A stretch of 64,000 bases of DNA from GCA-001735895 sp964488685 (lineage in GTDB: Bacteria > Pseudomonadota > Gammaproteobacteria > GCA-001735895), in contig CAZAVY010000004.1 in assembly GCA_964488685.1 (NCBI GenBank), positions 1-64,000 on the forward strand. Direction: 5' to 3'. Both the position numbers and the translations under genes were made by a program. Below, piece by piece: positions 52,550 through 61,747 of this stretch (position 1 is its first letter; the number at the start of each line of letters is the position of its first letter). The notes below the pieces were generated by a model. It was not told the origin of the DNA, made no database searches, and saw only the letters and a program-made list of their open reading frames with translations.

Positions 52550-53296
52550 ATGAAAAATATTATCAACAAAATTTTCCTGTCGGCAGCATTTGTCGCTTTG
52601 GCTGGTTTCACCGTCAGTCCAGTCGGTGCCGCCTCGACACCAGAGGCAACCGAGTCACTGCTCATGTTGGGCCAGACCACCTACATGCGTGAATGCGCCT
52701 CGTGCCACGGGGCAGAAGGCGATGGAAAAGGATCCGGCGCTTACATTTTGAATCCGAAGCCGAGAAATTTTCAGCTCGGTGTGTATAAACTGCGTACTAC
52801 ACCCAATGGTGAAGTACCGACACCGGGGGATCTGTTTAAAACGATTAGCAAAGGCATACCCAACTCGATGATGCCGTCGTTCAATTCCCTGTCGGAACAG
52901 GAGCGTTGGGGTCTGGTTCACCATATTTTGGCTCTCGGTGAACTCGAAGATGAGGAATCGATGGCCGTTGATATACCGGCCGAACCGGATCGAACGCAGG
53001 CCGGCATTTCAAACGGTAAGAAAATATACGTTGAGCTCAAATGCAATTCATGCCACGGCGACGACGGATGGGGCGACGGATCTTCATCCCTGACGCTCGA
53101 AAACGATGCCAAGGAACGTGTATTCCCGCCCAATTTAACAACCGGCGTATTCAAAGGAGGCTCCAGTTCTGTTGATCTCTATACCCGTATAGCGACCGGT
53201 ATGGATGGTTCGCCCATGCCGTCTTACGCCGACGAAGCCAAGCCTGCGGAAATCTGGGATCTGGTGCATTATTTGCAGACACTGAGTGAAAAATAG
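52550..53296 (+). CDS. diheme c-type cytochrome of the Mo-enzyme operon
   Basis: 248 residues with a signal peptide (FLSAAFVALAGFTVSP..AA). Two heme motifs: CASCHG and CNSCHG. Each half has a Met-ligand stretch (NSMMPSFNSL; GSPMPSYADE) and a closing helix. Similar in layout to the 320-residue diheme protein at 26801 (e.g. DLFKTISKGIPNS against DLFKSLSRGLIADS). AGGAGG ribosome site 16 bases after the Mo subunit, so it is the probable electron acceptor of the enzyme. Confidence 0.9.
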   Translation: MKNIINKIFLSAAFVALAGFTVSPVGAASTPEATESLLMLGQTTYMRECASCHGAEGDGKGSGAYILNPKPRNFQLGVYKLRTTPNGEVPTPGDLFKTISKGIPNSMMPSFNSLSEQERWGLVHHILALGELEDEESMAVDIPAEPDRTQAGISNGKKIYVELKCNSCHGDDGWGDGSSSLTLENDAKERVFPPNLTTGVFKGGSSSVDLYTRIATGMDGSPMPSYADEAKPAEIWDLVHYLQTLSEK

Positions 53297-53445
53297 ATCT
53301 GCGAGCATATAACGAGGTTGCTGTAGCAATCCCAAGGGTATTCCGTTAGTGCCATCGAACTGACTGGATATTCTTGCGTTTCAGGATGTTATTCCGGTCA
53401 ATCCCGAGCCGTTTTATCTATATCTAATTACAGGAGTCTATTGAC

Positions 53446-54183
53446 ATGAAACTCACGAAACCAATGCTTGCACTGGTCGCTATTGGCAGCATGCTGGGCA
53501 GCGAAGCCAACGCCAAATATAAGGTGAAGGCCGTAGAAAACGGTGGCACGATCCAGGGTATGGTCAGGTTTAGTGGTGCCGTGCCAATGCTTGAGGCCAC
53601 CTTAATTGGTAAGGACAATGCTGTCTGCGGAGATGGCAGCATCATCTCTAATCCGGTTACCGTGGGCAGTGCTGGCGGGCTTGAAAATACCGTGGTATAT
53701 CTCGAAAAAGTTAAGACGGGTAAGGCCTGGCCGAAGCAGGAATATACTTTGGATCAGAAGCAATGTACCTTCGAGCCATATCTACAAGTGGTGCCGAAAG
53801 GCGCCAAATTGACGATCAGAAATTGGGATTCGGTACTGCACAATATACATCCGTACGAAATTATTGGGGATTCGCGTCGTACCTTGTTCAATATGGCGCA
53901 ACCTATACAGTATCAGGAAACCGTCAAAAAAATAAAGACCCGAAAAGGTATAGTGGTCGAGCTCGCCTGCGACGTGCATTCGTGGATGGCGGGTTGGTTG
54001 TATGTTCTCGAACACCCCTATTTCGCCGTGATTGGCGCCGATGGGGCCTTCCAGATTAGTGATATACCACCCGGCGACTATAAACTGGTGGCGTGGCACC
54101 CGGTCCTCGGCACGCAGGACCAGGCGATCACGGTCGGTGCCAGCACTGAACTCGATGCCAATTTTCAATTCAAAGGCGGATAA
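53446..54183 (+). CDS. cupredoxin-like periplasmic protein (paralogue)
   Basis: 245 residues, signal peptide (LALVAIGSMLGSEANA). Similar along its length to the 24229 product: KYKVKAVENGGTIQGMVRFS, LENTVVYLEKVKTGKAWP, SVLHNIHPYE, VELACDVHSWMAGWLYV and FQISDIPPGDYKLVAW. The His, Cys, His and Met positions for a type 1 copper site are kept. Located at the end of the Mo-enzyme operon, about 150 bases after the diheme cytochrome, suggesting a shared electron-transfer role. Confidence 0.75.
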   Translation: MKLTKPMLALVAIGSMLGSEANAKYKVKAVENGGTIQGMVRFSGAVPMLEATLIGKDNAVCGDGSIISNPVTVGSAGGLENTVVYLEKVKTGKAWPKQEYTLDQKQCTFEPYLQVVPKGAKLTIRNWDSVLHNIHPYEIIGDSRRTLFNMAQPIQYQETVKKIKTRKGIVVELACDVHSWMAGWLYVLEHPYFAVIGADGAFQISDIPPGDYKLVAWHPVLGTQDQAITVGASTELDANFQFKGG

Positions 54184-54533
54184 AGTCGGTGCGACGATTT
54201 GCGGCTCGTAGATCAAAGAGTTGTCCAGCATTTATGGATGCCTTCCCGCTTCGAGTCAAGGTTTTCGGCTCGCGTGCTCAGGTTACAATCGACGTCAAAT
54301 TGCCGAGCGCAAATGATGCCGTCATCGATAACTCGGTGTCTTCCAGCGTATTTTGTCCAGCGTTGCCGGTGGATTGATGCTGTTAGCAGCGTTGCATTTA
54401 TTTGGGTTGGTTCGGCATTCACGACAATCCTGGTTTGATCTCGGTGGTGATTTTTTTGCTTCGCCGATCCGCTCGGTGATGGTCTCAGGTGCTCCAGCAG
54501 CGCCATTGACTCTACGGAGTTTTCAACGGTTTT
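54184..54533. other. degenerate region before the ATPase remnant
   Basis: About 350 bases with no intact gene. The plus strand shows short open frames without family similarity, apart from a weak GAPAAPLT-like stretch that could descend from the GDGINDAPAL motif of P-type ATPases. It probably represents decayed upstream parts of the remnant that follows. Confidence 0.35.
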
Positions 54534-54662
54534 TTACCTTGCCCGCTGGCACTGGCAGGGCAATTGCAGCAGGTAATTGCGGCGGCTTTAATGGCTGGAT
54601 CAAGCTTTGTGGTAATTGTCAATTCATTGCGGAAACCACGAGATGAACTATCGAAACCCTAG
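54534..54662 (+). pseudogene. P-type ATPase (CcoI-like) carboxy-terminal remnant
   Basis: Codons from 54534 to the TAG at 54660-54662 read LPCPLALAGQLQQVIAAALM then AGSSFVVIVNSLRKPRDE, which matches the last two TM helices of copper-transporting P1B ATPases of the FixI/CcoI type (ALPLALAGxxxPxxAAxxMSxSSxxVVxNSLRL). Just upstream the same frame has YGVFNGF, like the WAxxYNxxA segment. Everything amino-terminal is missing. CcoI delivers copper to cbb3 oxidases, which links this remnant to the oxidase theme. Confidence 0.5.
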
Positions 54663-54716
54663 TCTTGTGTCTAAAACTGACCTTCCCTCCGAGAGTGGTG
54701 TTAGCAACCACGCACT

Positions 54717-54730
54717 AGCCCGTATTTCTC
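54717..54730 (+). repeat. agcccgtatttctc repeat, copy d
   Basis: AGCCCGTATTTCTC, the left arm of the palindrome seen intact at 21954-22028. The right arm is degenerate (TTGTGAGATCTAG). It sits between the ATPase remnant and modA. Confidence 0.5.
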
Positions 54731-54814
54731 GTCAGGGTTCGTTGTGAGATCTAGCGCCGGTCGCCGACAAGAGCTGCGCACTTTAATCCGTTTATCCGGG
54801 CGCGTTTGAGGTCT

Positions 54815-55603
54815 ATGCGATATCGAGTGATACATTTATCTCGGTTATTGCGAGCGATCACGAGCTTTGCGTTGGTGCTCTCGTCGTTCCAGGCGCAAGC
54901 CGAATCCATCCGTGTCGCCGCTGCCGCCAGTCTGTCGCACGCTTTGCCTGAAATTGTTACCGAGTTCCATCGCGATAGCAATCACAACGTAAAACTGAGC
55001 TTTGGTTCGTCCGGGAACCTCAGCCGCCAAATCCGCCAAGGAGCACCTTTTGCAGTGTTCCTTGGTGCCGATGAAAGCTATGCCCAGTCGCTGGCAAATG
55101 ATGGCTATGGCGAAAGCGCGGTCTATGCCGTCGGGTACCTTTCGTTATATGTGCCATCTGGTTCGCTCCTCGATGCGAGTGCCGACCTGATTTCGATGGG
55201 ACGAACGCTCGATCGAGACCGAATGATTCGTTTCGCAATCGCCAACCCCGACCACGCGCCTTATGGTCGTATGGCGAAACAGGCTTTGCAGCGTGCCGAA
55301 TTATGGCAACGTATTCAAGCGAGGTTAGTGACAGGTGAGAATGCAGCGCAAACGGCACAATTTGCAATCACCGGTTCGATAGACGCCGCGCTGATTCCGC
55401 GGTCGCTGGCCGTACTTCCTGCTCTGGCACGATATGGAATTTCAACCGATGTGCCTGAATCGCTGGCACCTCCATTGCGTCAACGGATGTTATTGATAAA
55501 CGGTGGCGGGGATGCAGCTCGGGAGTTTTTTAACTTTTTGCGAAGCGAGGCTGCACGCGCGATATTGGCACGGCACGGGTTTGGGGCGCCACAAATAAAT
55601 TGA
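54815..55603 (+). CDS. modA: molybdate ABC transporter substrate-binding protein
   Basis: 262 residues with a signal peptide (ATSFALVLSSFQAQA-type). The mature part starts ESIRVAAAASLSHALPEIV, the ModA signature, with GSSGNLSRQIRQGAPFAVFL and a carboxy domain. Binds molybdate or tungstate in the periplasm and hands it to ModB. The ATG at 54815 is preferred over a TTG nine bases earlier. First gene of modABC, which would feed the molybdopterin enzyme 2 kb upstream. Confidence 0.9.
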   Translation: MRYRVIHLSRLLRAITSFALVLSSFQAQAESIRVAAAASLSHALPEIVTEFHRDSNHNVKLSFGSSGNLSRQIRQGAPFAVFLGADESYAQSLANDGYGESAVYAVGYLSLYVPSGSLLDASADLISMGRTLDRDRMIRFAIANPDHAPYGRMAKQALQRAELWQRIQARLVTGENAAQTAQFAITGSIDAALIPRSLAVLPALARYGISTDVPESLAPPLRQRMLLINGGGDAAREFFNFLRSEAARAILARHGFGAPQIN

Positions 55604-55616
55604 ATGGTTAATCGTT

Positions 55617-56303
55617 ATGTATGACTGGGCTGGAATCGAGTGGGGATCTTTTGCATTGTCATTACGCCTGTCTGCCTGGTGTGTATTGATTCTTTTTGCA
55701 ATCGGGATTTTAATTGCAAGGTTTCTGGCATGGCGGCGCTTCCCAGGGCGCAGCATGTTGATCGCTTTGGTGGCGCTGCCATTAGTACTGCCTCCAACCG
55801 TGCTGGGATACTATCTACTGGTGGGTCTTGGTCACAACACCTGGCTCGGACAAACAGTAGCGGCGCTTACCGGCCAGACGCTGGTGTTTTCGTTTAGTGG
55901 GTTGCTACTTGCTTCGGTTATTTCCAGTTTACCGTTTGCGGTGCAGCCGACGTTGCGCGCGTTCGAAATGATTCCACAGACTCTACGCGAGGCGGCCTGG
56001 TGTAGTGGCCTGTCGCGCTGGCAGACCTTTTTACGCGTTGAGTTTCCGTTGGCCTGGCCTGGAATACTTACCGGACTGGTTTTGACTTTTGCCCACACGA
56101 TGGGCGAATTCGGGGTGGTGTTGATGGTTGGTGGCAATATTCCCGACGAGACCCGCACGGTATCGATTGCTATTTTCGATCGAGCACAGGCCTTCGATGA
56201 TGCTACCGCCGGAGCCATGTCGCTAATGTTGTTGAGCTTTGCTTTCATCACCGTGACGGCGGTATATACACTCGAACAACAACGCAATTTCGGACATCAG
56301 TGA
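55617..56303 (+). CDS. modB: molybdate ABC transporter permease
   Basis: 228 residues, five or six TM helices. Conserved LPLVLPPTVLGYYLLVGLG near residue 60 and the ATPase-coupling loop EAAWCSGLSRWQTFLRVEFP followed by AWPGILTGLVLTFAHTMGEFG are typical of ModB. Inner-membrane channel of the molybdate importer. Its stop overlaps the modC start (GTGA). Confidence 0.9.
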   Translation: MYDWAGIEWGSFALSLRLSAWCVLILFAIGILIARFLAWRRFPGRSMLIALVALPLVLPPTVLGYYLLVGLGHNTWLGQTVAALTGQTLVFSFSGLLLASVISSLPFAVQPTLRAFEMIPQTLREAAWCSGLSRWQTFLRVEFPLAWPGILTGLVLTFAHTMGEFGVVLMVGGNIPDETRTVSIAIFDRAQAFDDATAGAMSLMLLSFAFITVTAVYTLEQQRNFGHQ

Positions 56304-57403
56304 ACGGCCTGGAGGTTACATTGTTCCAGCACTCGCCAATACCGTTGAATGTAACGCTGCATTGCGAACCCGGAGAAGTGTTGGCGTTGGTCGGGCCGTC
56401 GGGCAGCGGTAAATCAACAGTGCTCCGGTGTATCGCCGGGTTGTATCGCCCAAAAATTGGTTCGATTCGTTGTCGCGGCAAAACCTGGTATTGCAGCGAG
56501 CGCAAAGTGAATTTAACCCCGCAACTTCGTCGCGTAGGTTTTGTATTCCAGCACTTTGAATTGATGCCGCACCTTAGCGTGTTGGGAAATCTGTGCCTGG
56601 CGCTTGGTGAGTTACCACGCAATCAACGCAAAGCGAAGGCCCGCAAATTACTCGCCCGTGTCCACCTTGAGGGATTTGATGAGCGAATGCCGGCCCAGCT
56701 TTCAGGCGGTCAGCAGCAACGTGTTGCATTGGCGCGTGCGCTGGCTCGTGATCCTGAATTGCTGTTGTTGGATGAGCCTTTCTCCGCGGTAGATCAGGTA
56801 ACACGCCGTAAGTTGCGCCGTGAAATGATTGCTTTAACGCGTAGTATACAAATCCCCATCGTATTGGTGACGCATGACCTCGACGAGGCCAGCATGCTGG
56901 GTGATCAAATCAGTGTGTTACAGAATGGCAATTCTCTACAACAGGGCTTATCGGCTGACGTGCTGGGGCGTCCTGCGAGCGCTACTATCGCGCGTTTAAT
57001 TGATCTTCGGAATCTATTCGAGGCACGCGTAGTCAGTCACCAAATAGACAAAGCTACGACCAAAATTGACTGGGGCGATATGCAATTACAAACATCGCTG
57101 GCAGAGCAATTCAACCCGGGCGAGTCAGTTTGTTTCTGTATCGCGCCGGACAAAGTGCTGCTTCACCAACGAGTACGTCCCTCCGGTGGAAGGGTCGAAA
57201 ACCCCGTTGCTTTGAAAATTCGAGACATAATCACAGTTGGCAGTATCGCGAGCCTGATACTGGACACTCGGTGTGGAAAATCGCTGGAAATGGATTTGCC
57301 GCCCCACGTGGTCGAGCGTAATCACCTAACAATCGGTGATGAGGTGAGCGTGTCGCTACTTGGTGAATCGATTCATCTGATGCCGTGGCAGACACTGCGC
57401 TGA
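56300..57403 (+). CDS. modC: molybdate ABC transporter ATPase
   Basis: 367 residues, GTG start overlapping modB. Walker A GPSGSGKST, signature LSGGQQQRVALARALARD, Walker B LLLLDEPFSAV, H-loop VTHDLDEA. The carboxy-terminal ~130 residues hold a molybdate-binding (MOP/TOBE-like) domain (NPVALKIRDIITVGSIASLI). Powers molybdate uptake. Confidence 0.9.
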   Translation: MNGLEVTLFQHSPIPLNVTLHCEPGEVLALVGPSGSGKSTVLRCIAGLYRPKIGSIRCRGKTWYCSERKVNLTPQLRRVGFVFQHFELMPHLSVLGNLCLALGELPRNQRKAKARKLLARVHLEGFDERMPAQLSGGQQQRVALARALARDPELLLLDEPFSAVDQVTRRKLRREMIALTRSIQIPIVLVTHDLDEASMLGDQISVLQNGNSLQQGLSADVLGRPASATIARLIDLRNLFEARVVSHQIDKATTKIDWGDMQLQTSLAEQFNPGESVCFCIAPDKVLLHQRVRPSGGRVENPVALKIRDIITVGSIASLILDTRCGKSLEMDLPPHVVERNHLTIGDEVSVSLLGESIHLMPWQTLR

Positions 57404-57448
57404 TTTTCGGTGAAACTTACTTGAACACATTCAGGACTATTGCTTGCT

Positions 57449-58465
57449 ATGAAACCGACTCTAAAAGACCAGCTTAATCGCCCGTTACATGACTTGCGTA
57501 TTTCGGTGACCGACCGTTGTAACTTCCGTTGCGTTTACTGCATGCCCAAACGGAAGTTTGGCAAAGACCACATATTTTTGCCGCGTAACGAGTTGTTGAA
57601 CTTTGAAGAGATCGAGCGTATAGCACGGGTATTTGTTGACCACGGTGTGCGTAAATTACGCATTACCGGGGGCGAGCCTTTGATTCGCCAGCATCTGGAA
57701 AAGCTGATCGAACGGCTGGCCGAAATTTCGGGTGTTGAAGATTTGAGCATGACCACCAATGCCTCATTGCTTACCGCTAAACGCGCGCAATCTTTGCGCG
57801 ATGCAGGCATGCAACGATTAAACGTTAGTCTCGACGCGCTTGACAATGAAACGTTTAAAGCGGTCAATGATGTGGATTTTCCGGTTGAGCGCGTACTGGA
57901 TGGTGTAGCCGCCGCCCAATCAATCGGCTTTGAATCGATCAAAATAAATATGGTTGTGAAAAAGGGCATGAATGATCACAGCATATTGCCGATGGCGCGT
58001 TACTTTCATGGTTCTGGCCAAATCCTGCGATTTATTGAATTCATGGACGTCGGCACGACAAATCAATGGGATTATGGCGCCGTGATTTCATCACGGAAAA
58101 TAGCCGCTATTATTCATGCCGAATTGCCGATTGAACCGGTTCAGCCGAATTACAGAGGCGAGGTAGCCAGGCGTTGGCGTTACCTCGATGGTGGTGGCGA
58201 GATCGGCATTGTCTCTTCAGTCACTCAACCTTTTTGTGGCGATTGCTCGCGTGCGCGGTTGTCGGCAATCGGCAAAATCTACACCTGTCTGTTCGCTGGA
58301 CAAGGCTACGATTTGCGCGATGTATTGCGTGCTTGCGATGACAATCGACTATTGAGTGAGCGTATCAGATCGATTTGGTTGCAGCGACGTGATCACTATT
58401 CGGAAACTCGCTCGTCGGTGTCAGTGTCCTTACCGCGAATTGAAATGTCTCACATCGGCGGATAA
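57449..58465 (+). CDS. moaA: GTP 3',8-cyclase
   Basis: First enzyme of molybdenum cofactor synthesis, 338 residues, radical SAM. C24, C28 and C31 (DRCNFRCVYCMPK) hold the SAM cluster; the second cluster is in the carboxy part (FCGDCSRARLSAIGKIYTC). The protein ends with the Gly-Gly tail typical of MoaA. ATG 57449 is preferred over a TTG nine bases upstream. Follows modC by 45 bases, so Mo uptake and cofactor synthesis are grouped with the Mo enzyme. Confidence 0.95.
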   Translation: MKPTLKDQLNRPLHDLRISVTDRCNFRCVYCMPKRKFGKDHIFLPRNELLNFEEIERIARVFVDHGVRKLRITGGEPLIRQHLEKLIERLAEISGVEDLSMTTNASLLTAKRAQSLRDAGMQRLNVSLDALDNETFKAVNDVDFPVERVLDGVAAAQSIGFESIKINMVVKKGMNDHSILPMARYFHGSGQILRFIEFMDVGTTNQWDYGAVISSRKIAAIIHAELPIEPVQPNYRGEVARRWRYLDGGGEIGIVSSVTQPFCGDCSRARLSAIGKIYTCLFAGQGYDLRDVLRACDDNRLLSERIRSIWLQRRDHYSETRSSVSVSLPRIEMSHIGG

Positions 58466-58479
58466 ACCGCATCAAGGTT

Positions 58480-59000
58480 AACCATTCGATGAGGCTGTAA
58501 AGCATGGCACTGGCCTGTTTGACATACCCAAATCCGCGTATCTGTTGCGACAGGCGAGCGACCTCGTTGACGCTTCTGGAGACATTCCGGAAATCGCTGT
58601 CGTCGGTTCGATCGACACTGCCTGCGACATCGCCGGTCAGGCTGCTGTTGGTGAGGAGAAAGCCATCGTAGTTATAGGTCAGGGTACCATTGTCCGGCGC
58701 GGTAATACCGGTCAGTTGCGCACTGGTCGCATCGTAGGTGTAGCTATAGTTACCGGTGGGGACCACCATATTGTCCAGCAGAGTCGTGGTTGCGCCATAG
58801 TTCAGCGTGCTCAACTCACCGTCCGGGCGCGTCACGCCGGTGTCAGGCTCGCGAGATTGCCGTTGGCATCGTAGTCGTACAGGATTTCGCGCAAGTCCGG
58901 CAGAATTTGCCGGGTGACGCGCCCGAGCCCATCGTACTCGAAGCGGGTCACCTGGTTTTCGGCATCGGTGATCGATTCGAGGAATCCTGCCATGTTCGTT
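58480..59000 (-). pseudogene. RHS/YD-repeat protein remnant
   Basis: Minus reading from about 59000 gives AGFLESITDAENQVTRFEYD, GLGRVTRQILPDLREILYDY and DANGNLASLTPA, then a stop and frame change, after which TGVTRPDGELSTLNYGATTT and YSYTYDATSAQLTGITAPDN follow. These are YD repeats of RHS proteins (DxxGxLxxxxxPxG, YxYDxxGNL). The frame then loses similarity near the end of moaA. Only a few repeats of a protein that normally exceeds 1000 residues remain. Confidence 0.7.
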
Positions 59001-59012
59001 GTTCAATATCAT

Positions 59013-59062
59013 GGAGTCTGACCCCTTGATTTTTCTTGGAGTCTGACCCCTTGATTTTTCTT
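59013..59062. repeat. 25-bp perfect tandem repeat
   Basis: GGAGTCTGACCCCTTGATTT.. (59013-59037) is repeated exactly at 59038-59062. It lies between the RHS remnant and the PIN-domain gene. The GGAGTCTGACCCC core is a palindrome-like motif of a kind often seen at mobile or REP-type sequences. Confidence 0.7.
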
Positions 59063-59067
59063 GCATA

Positions 59068-59490
59068 TTAAGCAAATGGGTTGCAAATAGTCAGTGTTTC
59101 TATCTTCTGCCCATGTTGCAAATCTTCGCTGTAAAGCACATCGCAATCAGATTCCAGTGCGGCACTAATAATTAACGAGTCATACCAGCTAAATCGCCAA
59201 CGATTCTGAATATCCAGACTGCGATTGTAAAAATCATCAGTAGGATAGAAATCGCAAATGATCAACAATACTTCCCGCAAATAATTCTGAGCTTGCTCGT
59301 GAGTCATGACAGGCTGAAATTTTCTTAACGCCAAATTAATAAACTCCTGAACGACTTGATAACTAATGATCCCCTTTTTATCCAATGCTGACTCAAGTAA
59401 ATCTTGTGCAAGGTTTTGTTTTTGAGACGCTGAATTGTCAAAGGTGTAGACAATTATATTAGTGTCCAGAAAGAACTTGCTAGCGTTCAT
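59068..59490 (-). CDS. PIN-domain toxin (VapC-like)
   Basis: 140 residues; PIN nuclease motifs are FLDTNIIVYTFD (first Asp), ISYQVVQEFINLALRK (conserved Glu), FSWYDSLIISAALES (Asp) and LYSEDLQHGQ (Asp). Such toxins cleave RNA in type II toxin-antitoxin pairs. Overlaps the upstream antitoxin gene by 11 bases, as is usual. Confidence 0.85.
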   Translation of the reverse strand: MNASKFFLDTNIIVYTFDNSASQKQNLAQDLLESALDKKGIISYQVVQEFINLALRKFQPVMTHEQAQNYLREVLLIICDFYPTDDFYNRSLDIQNRWRFSWYDSLIISAALESDCDVLYSEDLQHGQKIETLTICNPFA

Positions 59491-59713
59491 TCATTTCATC
59501 TCGGCTAAACGATTGTCCACCTGTTGAGATGCCAGAAAACTCAGACATAAGCGCACGATAGGTATTTATTCTTCGTTTTTTGCTCGCATTGTCATGCGTA
59601 TAGACTGAAAGCCATTTCCGAAACTCAGCATTCAAGGTGGTTTTTTTCTGGTGTGCCTTCATACGCGCCTCTTCAATTAAATGCTCATCAGCGCTTAAAG
59701 TTATATTTCTCAT
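59480..59713 (-). CDS. antitoxin of the PIN-domain toxin
   Basis: 77 residues from ATG 59713 (an upstream in-frame ATG at 59731 is less likely). The amino-terminal MRNITLSADEHLIEEARMKA resembles the ribbon-helix-helix DNA-binding segment of VapB/CopG-type antitoxins; the disordered acidic tail (SFSRDEMNER) would contact the toxin. Likely autoregulates the pair. Confidence 0.7.
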   Translation of the reverse strand: MRNITLSADEHLIEEARMKAHQKKTTLNAEFRKWLSVYTHDNASKKRRINTYRALMSEFSGISTGGQSFSRDEMNER

Positions 59714-60049
59714 AAGTTGTGGGAAAAGCATGTTGGCACTGTTTTAGTGTACACTATAACACTAAATGTTACAAAAAATGATGTAAGTGAGCACTGATTG
59801 GTAATAAAAACGCACAGAAACTGGGGTCGCCCATTCCGTAAAATGGTTCTGCCTTGTTGAATTGCATTCGAATTTACCCCACTTTTGCCGAGATTAGCAT
59901 TGAATAACGAACCCGCCGAAAATCAAAAATCACATTGATTATCAGTCGAATATCCAGGAATGGGTGGTCTAAATTCAAATACAATTGATGGTTCAATATT
60001 CAGCGCAATTCAACCGTCATGCAACAAGGGGTAGTATTAATTGTATCGG
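59714..60049. other. intergenic, no gene seen
   Basis: About 330 bases upstream of the toxin-antitoxin pair. AT-rich near 59750-59790 with TACACTATAACAC that could hold the antitoxin promoter and operator; otherwise nothing recognised. Confidence 0.4.
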
Positions 60050-61607
60050 TGAAGATTGGTTCACGCCAGGCGGCCCACCCGTGCTTTTTACCTGGTTTAA
60101 ATATTCGCTTATCCTGGGTTTTGCAGGCCAGTCTTCGTTGATAGCGTTGCGTTGCTGTCGGTGCCAGCGTCTGCTGTTACCGTCAAGCGACACTACCGCG
60201 ATTTCGGCAACCTTAGGCGTAGCCGCGAGTGCACGCTCAAAGTTACCATCGCTATAGAGTCTCGCGATTTCATACTCGTCCTTGTAGGCCATCAGGCTGA
60301 AATAACTGCGCGCCACCGCTTCGGTCAGTGGCAGTGTCTCAAATGCCTGCTGTCGTTGCTGGTCCTGCTCGAACTTGCGTACCCGGGTAACCAGGTGCAG
60401 ATAACGGTCCGCATATTCTTGATCCTGGTAGGCGACAGGTAGCTGTTGATGACGGCATGCGAATGATCCCGATTCAGATTCGCCAGCGCATCGTCGGCAG
60501 CCGAAAACACGAGGTCGGCCCCGAGCAGCAGGTGAGCTTCGCCGGCCGGTATCCGTACCGAGTGTATCTGTTGCTGGAATTCAGCAATTCGAATATGCCC
60601 GGTTACCGCGCCGAATTTTTGTGCCAACCCGGTCTGGTTGAGTACCGATACACCCTTGTGTTCGATATTGGCGGCCATGCCGAGGATGGAACCAACCGTC
60701 AAGATGCCAGTACCGCCAATCCCGGTAATCAGGATATTGAACGGTCCGTCGATTGAAATGCGTTGTGGCTCATCGAGCACGGGCCAGTCCGCGTTTTCAG
60801 TAACGGTCTGGCGTTTGCGTATCTGCCTGCCATGCACTGTGACAAAACTCGGACAAAAGCCCTTCACGCACGAAAAATCCTAGTTGCAGGCGCCTTGATC
60901 GATGGCTCGTTTACGACCCAGAGGGGTTTCAGTCGGGATAATCGACAGGCAATTGGACTGTACCCCGCAATCACCGCAACCTTCGCACACCGCGTCGTTG
61001 TAAAGTATCTTGTAGGTGATGTTGACGCCGGCGGCAACCGCGGCGCGGATGGCCAATAACCCCGAATGGAAGTAGGTGCCATCGCCGAGGTTTTGAAAAA
61101 CATGCCGGGTTTCGGTGAATGGCGCCTGACCTAACCAGATCGCGCCTTCGCCGCCCATCTGGGTGAAGGTATCAGTGTCGCGATCCATACAGGTCGCCAT
61201 GTAGTGACAGCCGATGCCACCGAAGGCATTGGCATGCTTGAGTACATCCATGCTGCGGTCGAGTCCGGGCCTTTGCCGTACCACAGGTCAAAAACGCCGT
61301 CATATTTTGCGCCGGGGAACAATCCTACCTGTTGGCTACCCCAGACCGACGTCATCGCCAGGTCTTCGTTGACGCCGGGTAAAAAATGAATGTTATGCGC
61401 TTCGGTAAACTTGCTGGCTTGTCACAGCGCCTGGTCGAGTCCGCCGATGGGGGAGCCGCGATAACCGGAAATGAAGCAGGCCGTGTTGAGCCCGCGTTCG
61501 AGATCGCGTTGATGTTGCAGAATCGGCAATCTGACCAGCGCTTCGGTGCCGGTCATGAATGCCTTGCCATTGTCGAGAGAATTTTTATCGCCGAGAGAGA
61601 CTTTCAT
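60050..61607 (-). pseudogene. indolepyruvate ferredoxin oxidoreductase, shredded
   Basis: Minus-strand pieces in the right order of a fused 2-oxoacid:ferredoxin oxidoreductase: amino end MKVSLGDKNSL..GTEALVRLPILQ and SGYRGSPIGGLDQAL (61607-61422), then MTSVWGSQQVGLFPGAKYDG (61355), the TPP/cluster region GGIGCHYMATCMDRDT and ILYNDAVCEGCGDCGVQSNC (to 60880), the gamma-like domain ITGIGGTGILTVGSILG (to 60325), and the tail SYFSLMAYKDEYEIARLYSD (60316). Each piece lies in a different frame, and about half of the normal ~1150 residues is missing. Decayed beyond function. Confidence 0.8.
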
Positions 61608-61747
61608 AACCGACCATGCCGAAGCGAATAACCTTGTAATTTTAATGTTATGAAGAAGAAGATTTGTTGTTTTTTTGTTGTTATTAGTCGAATTAATGGA
61701 AAACTATTCTATTTATAGATATGTTAATGAAATAAAGTACCAATCCT

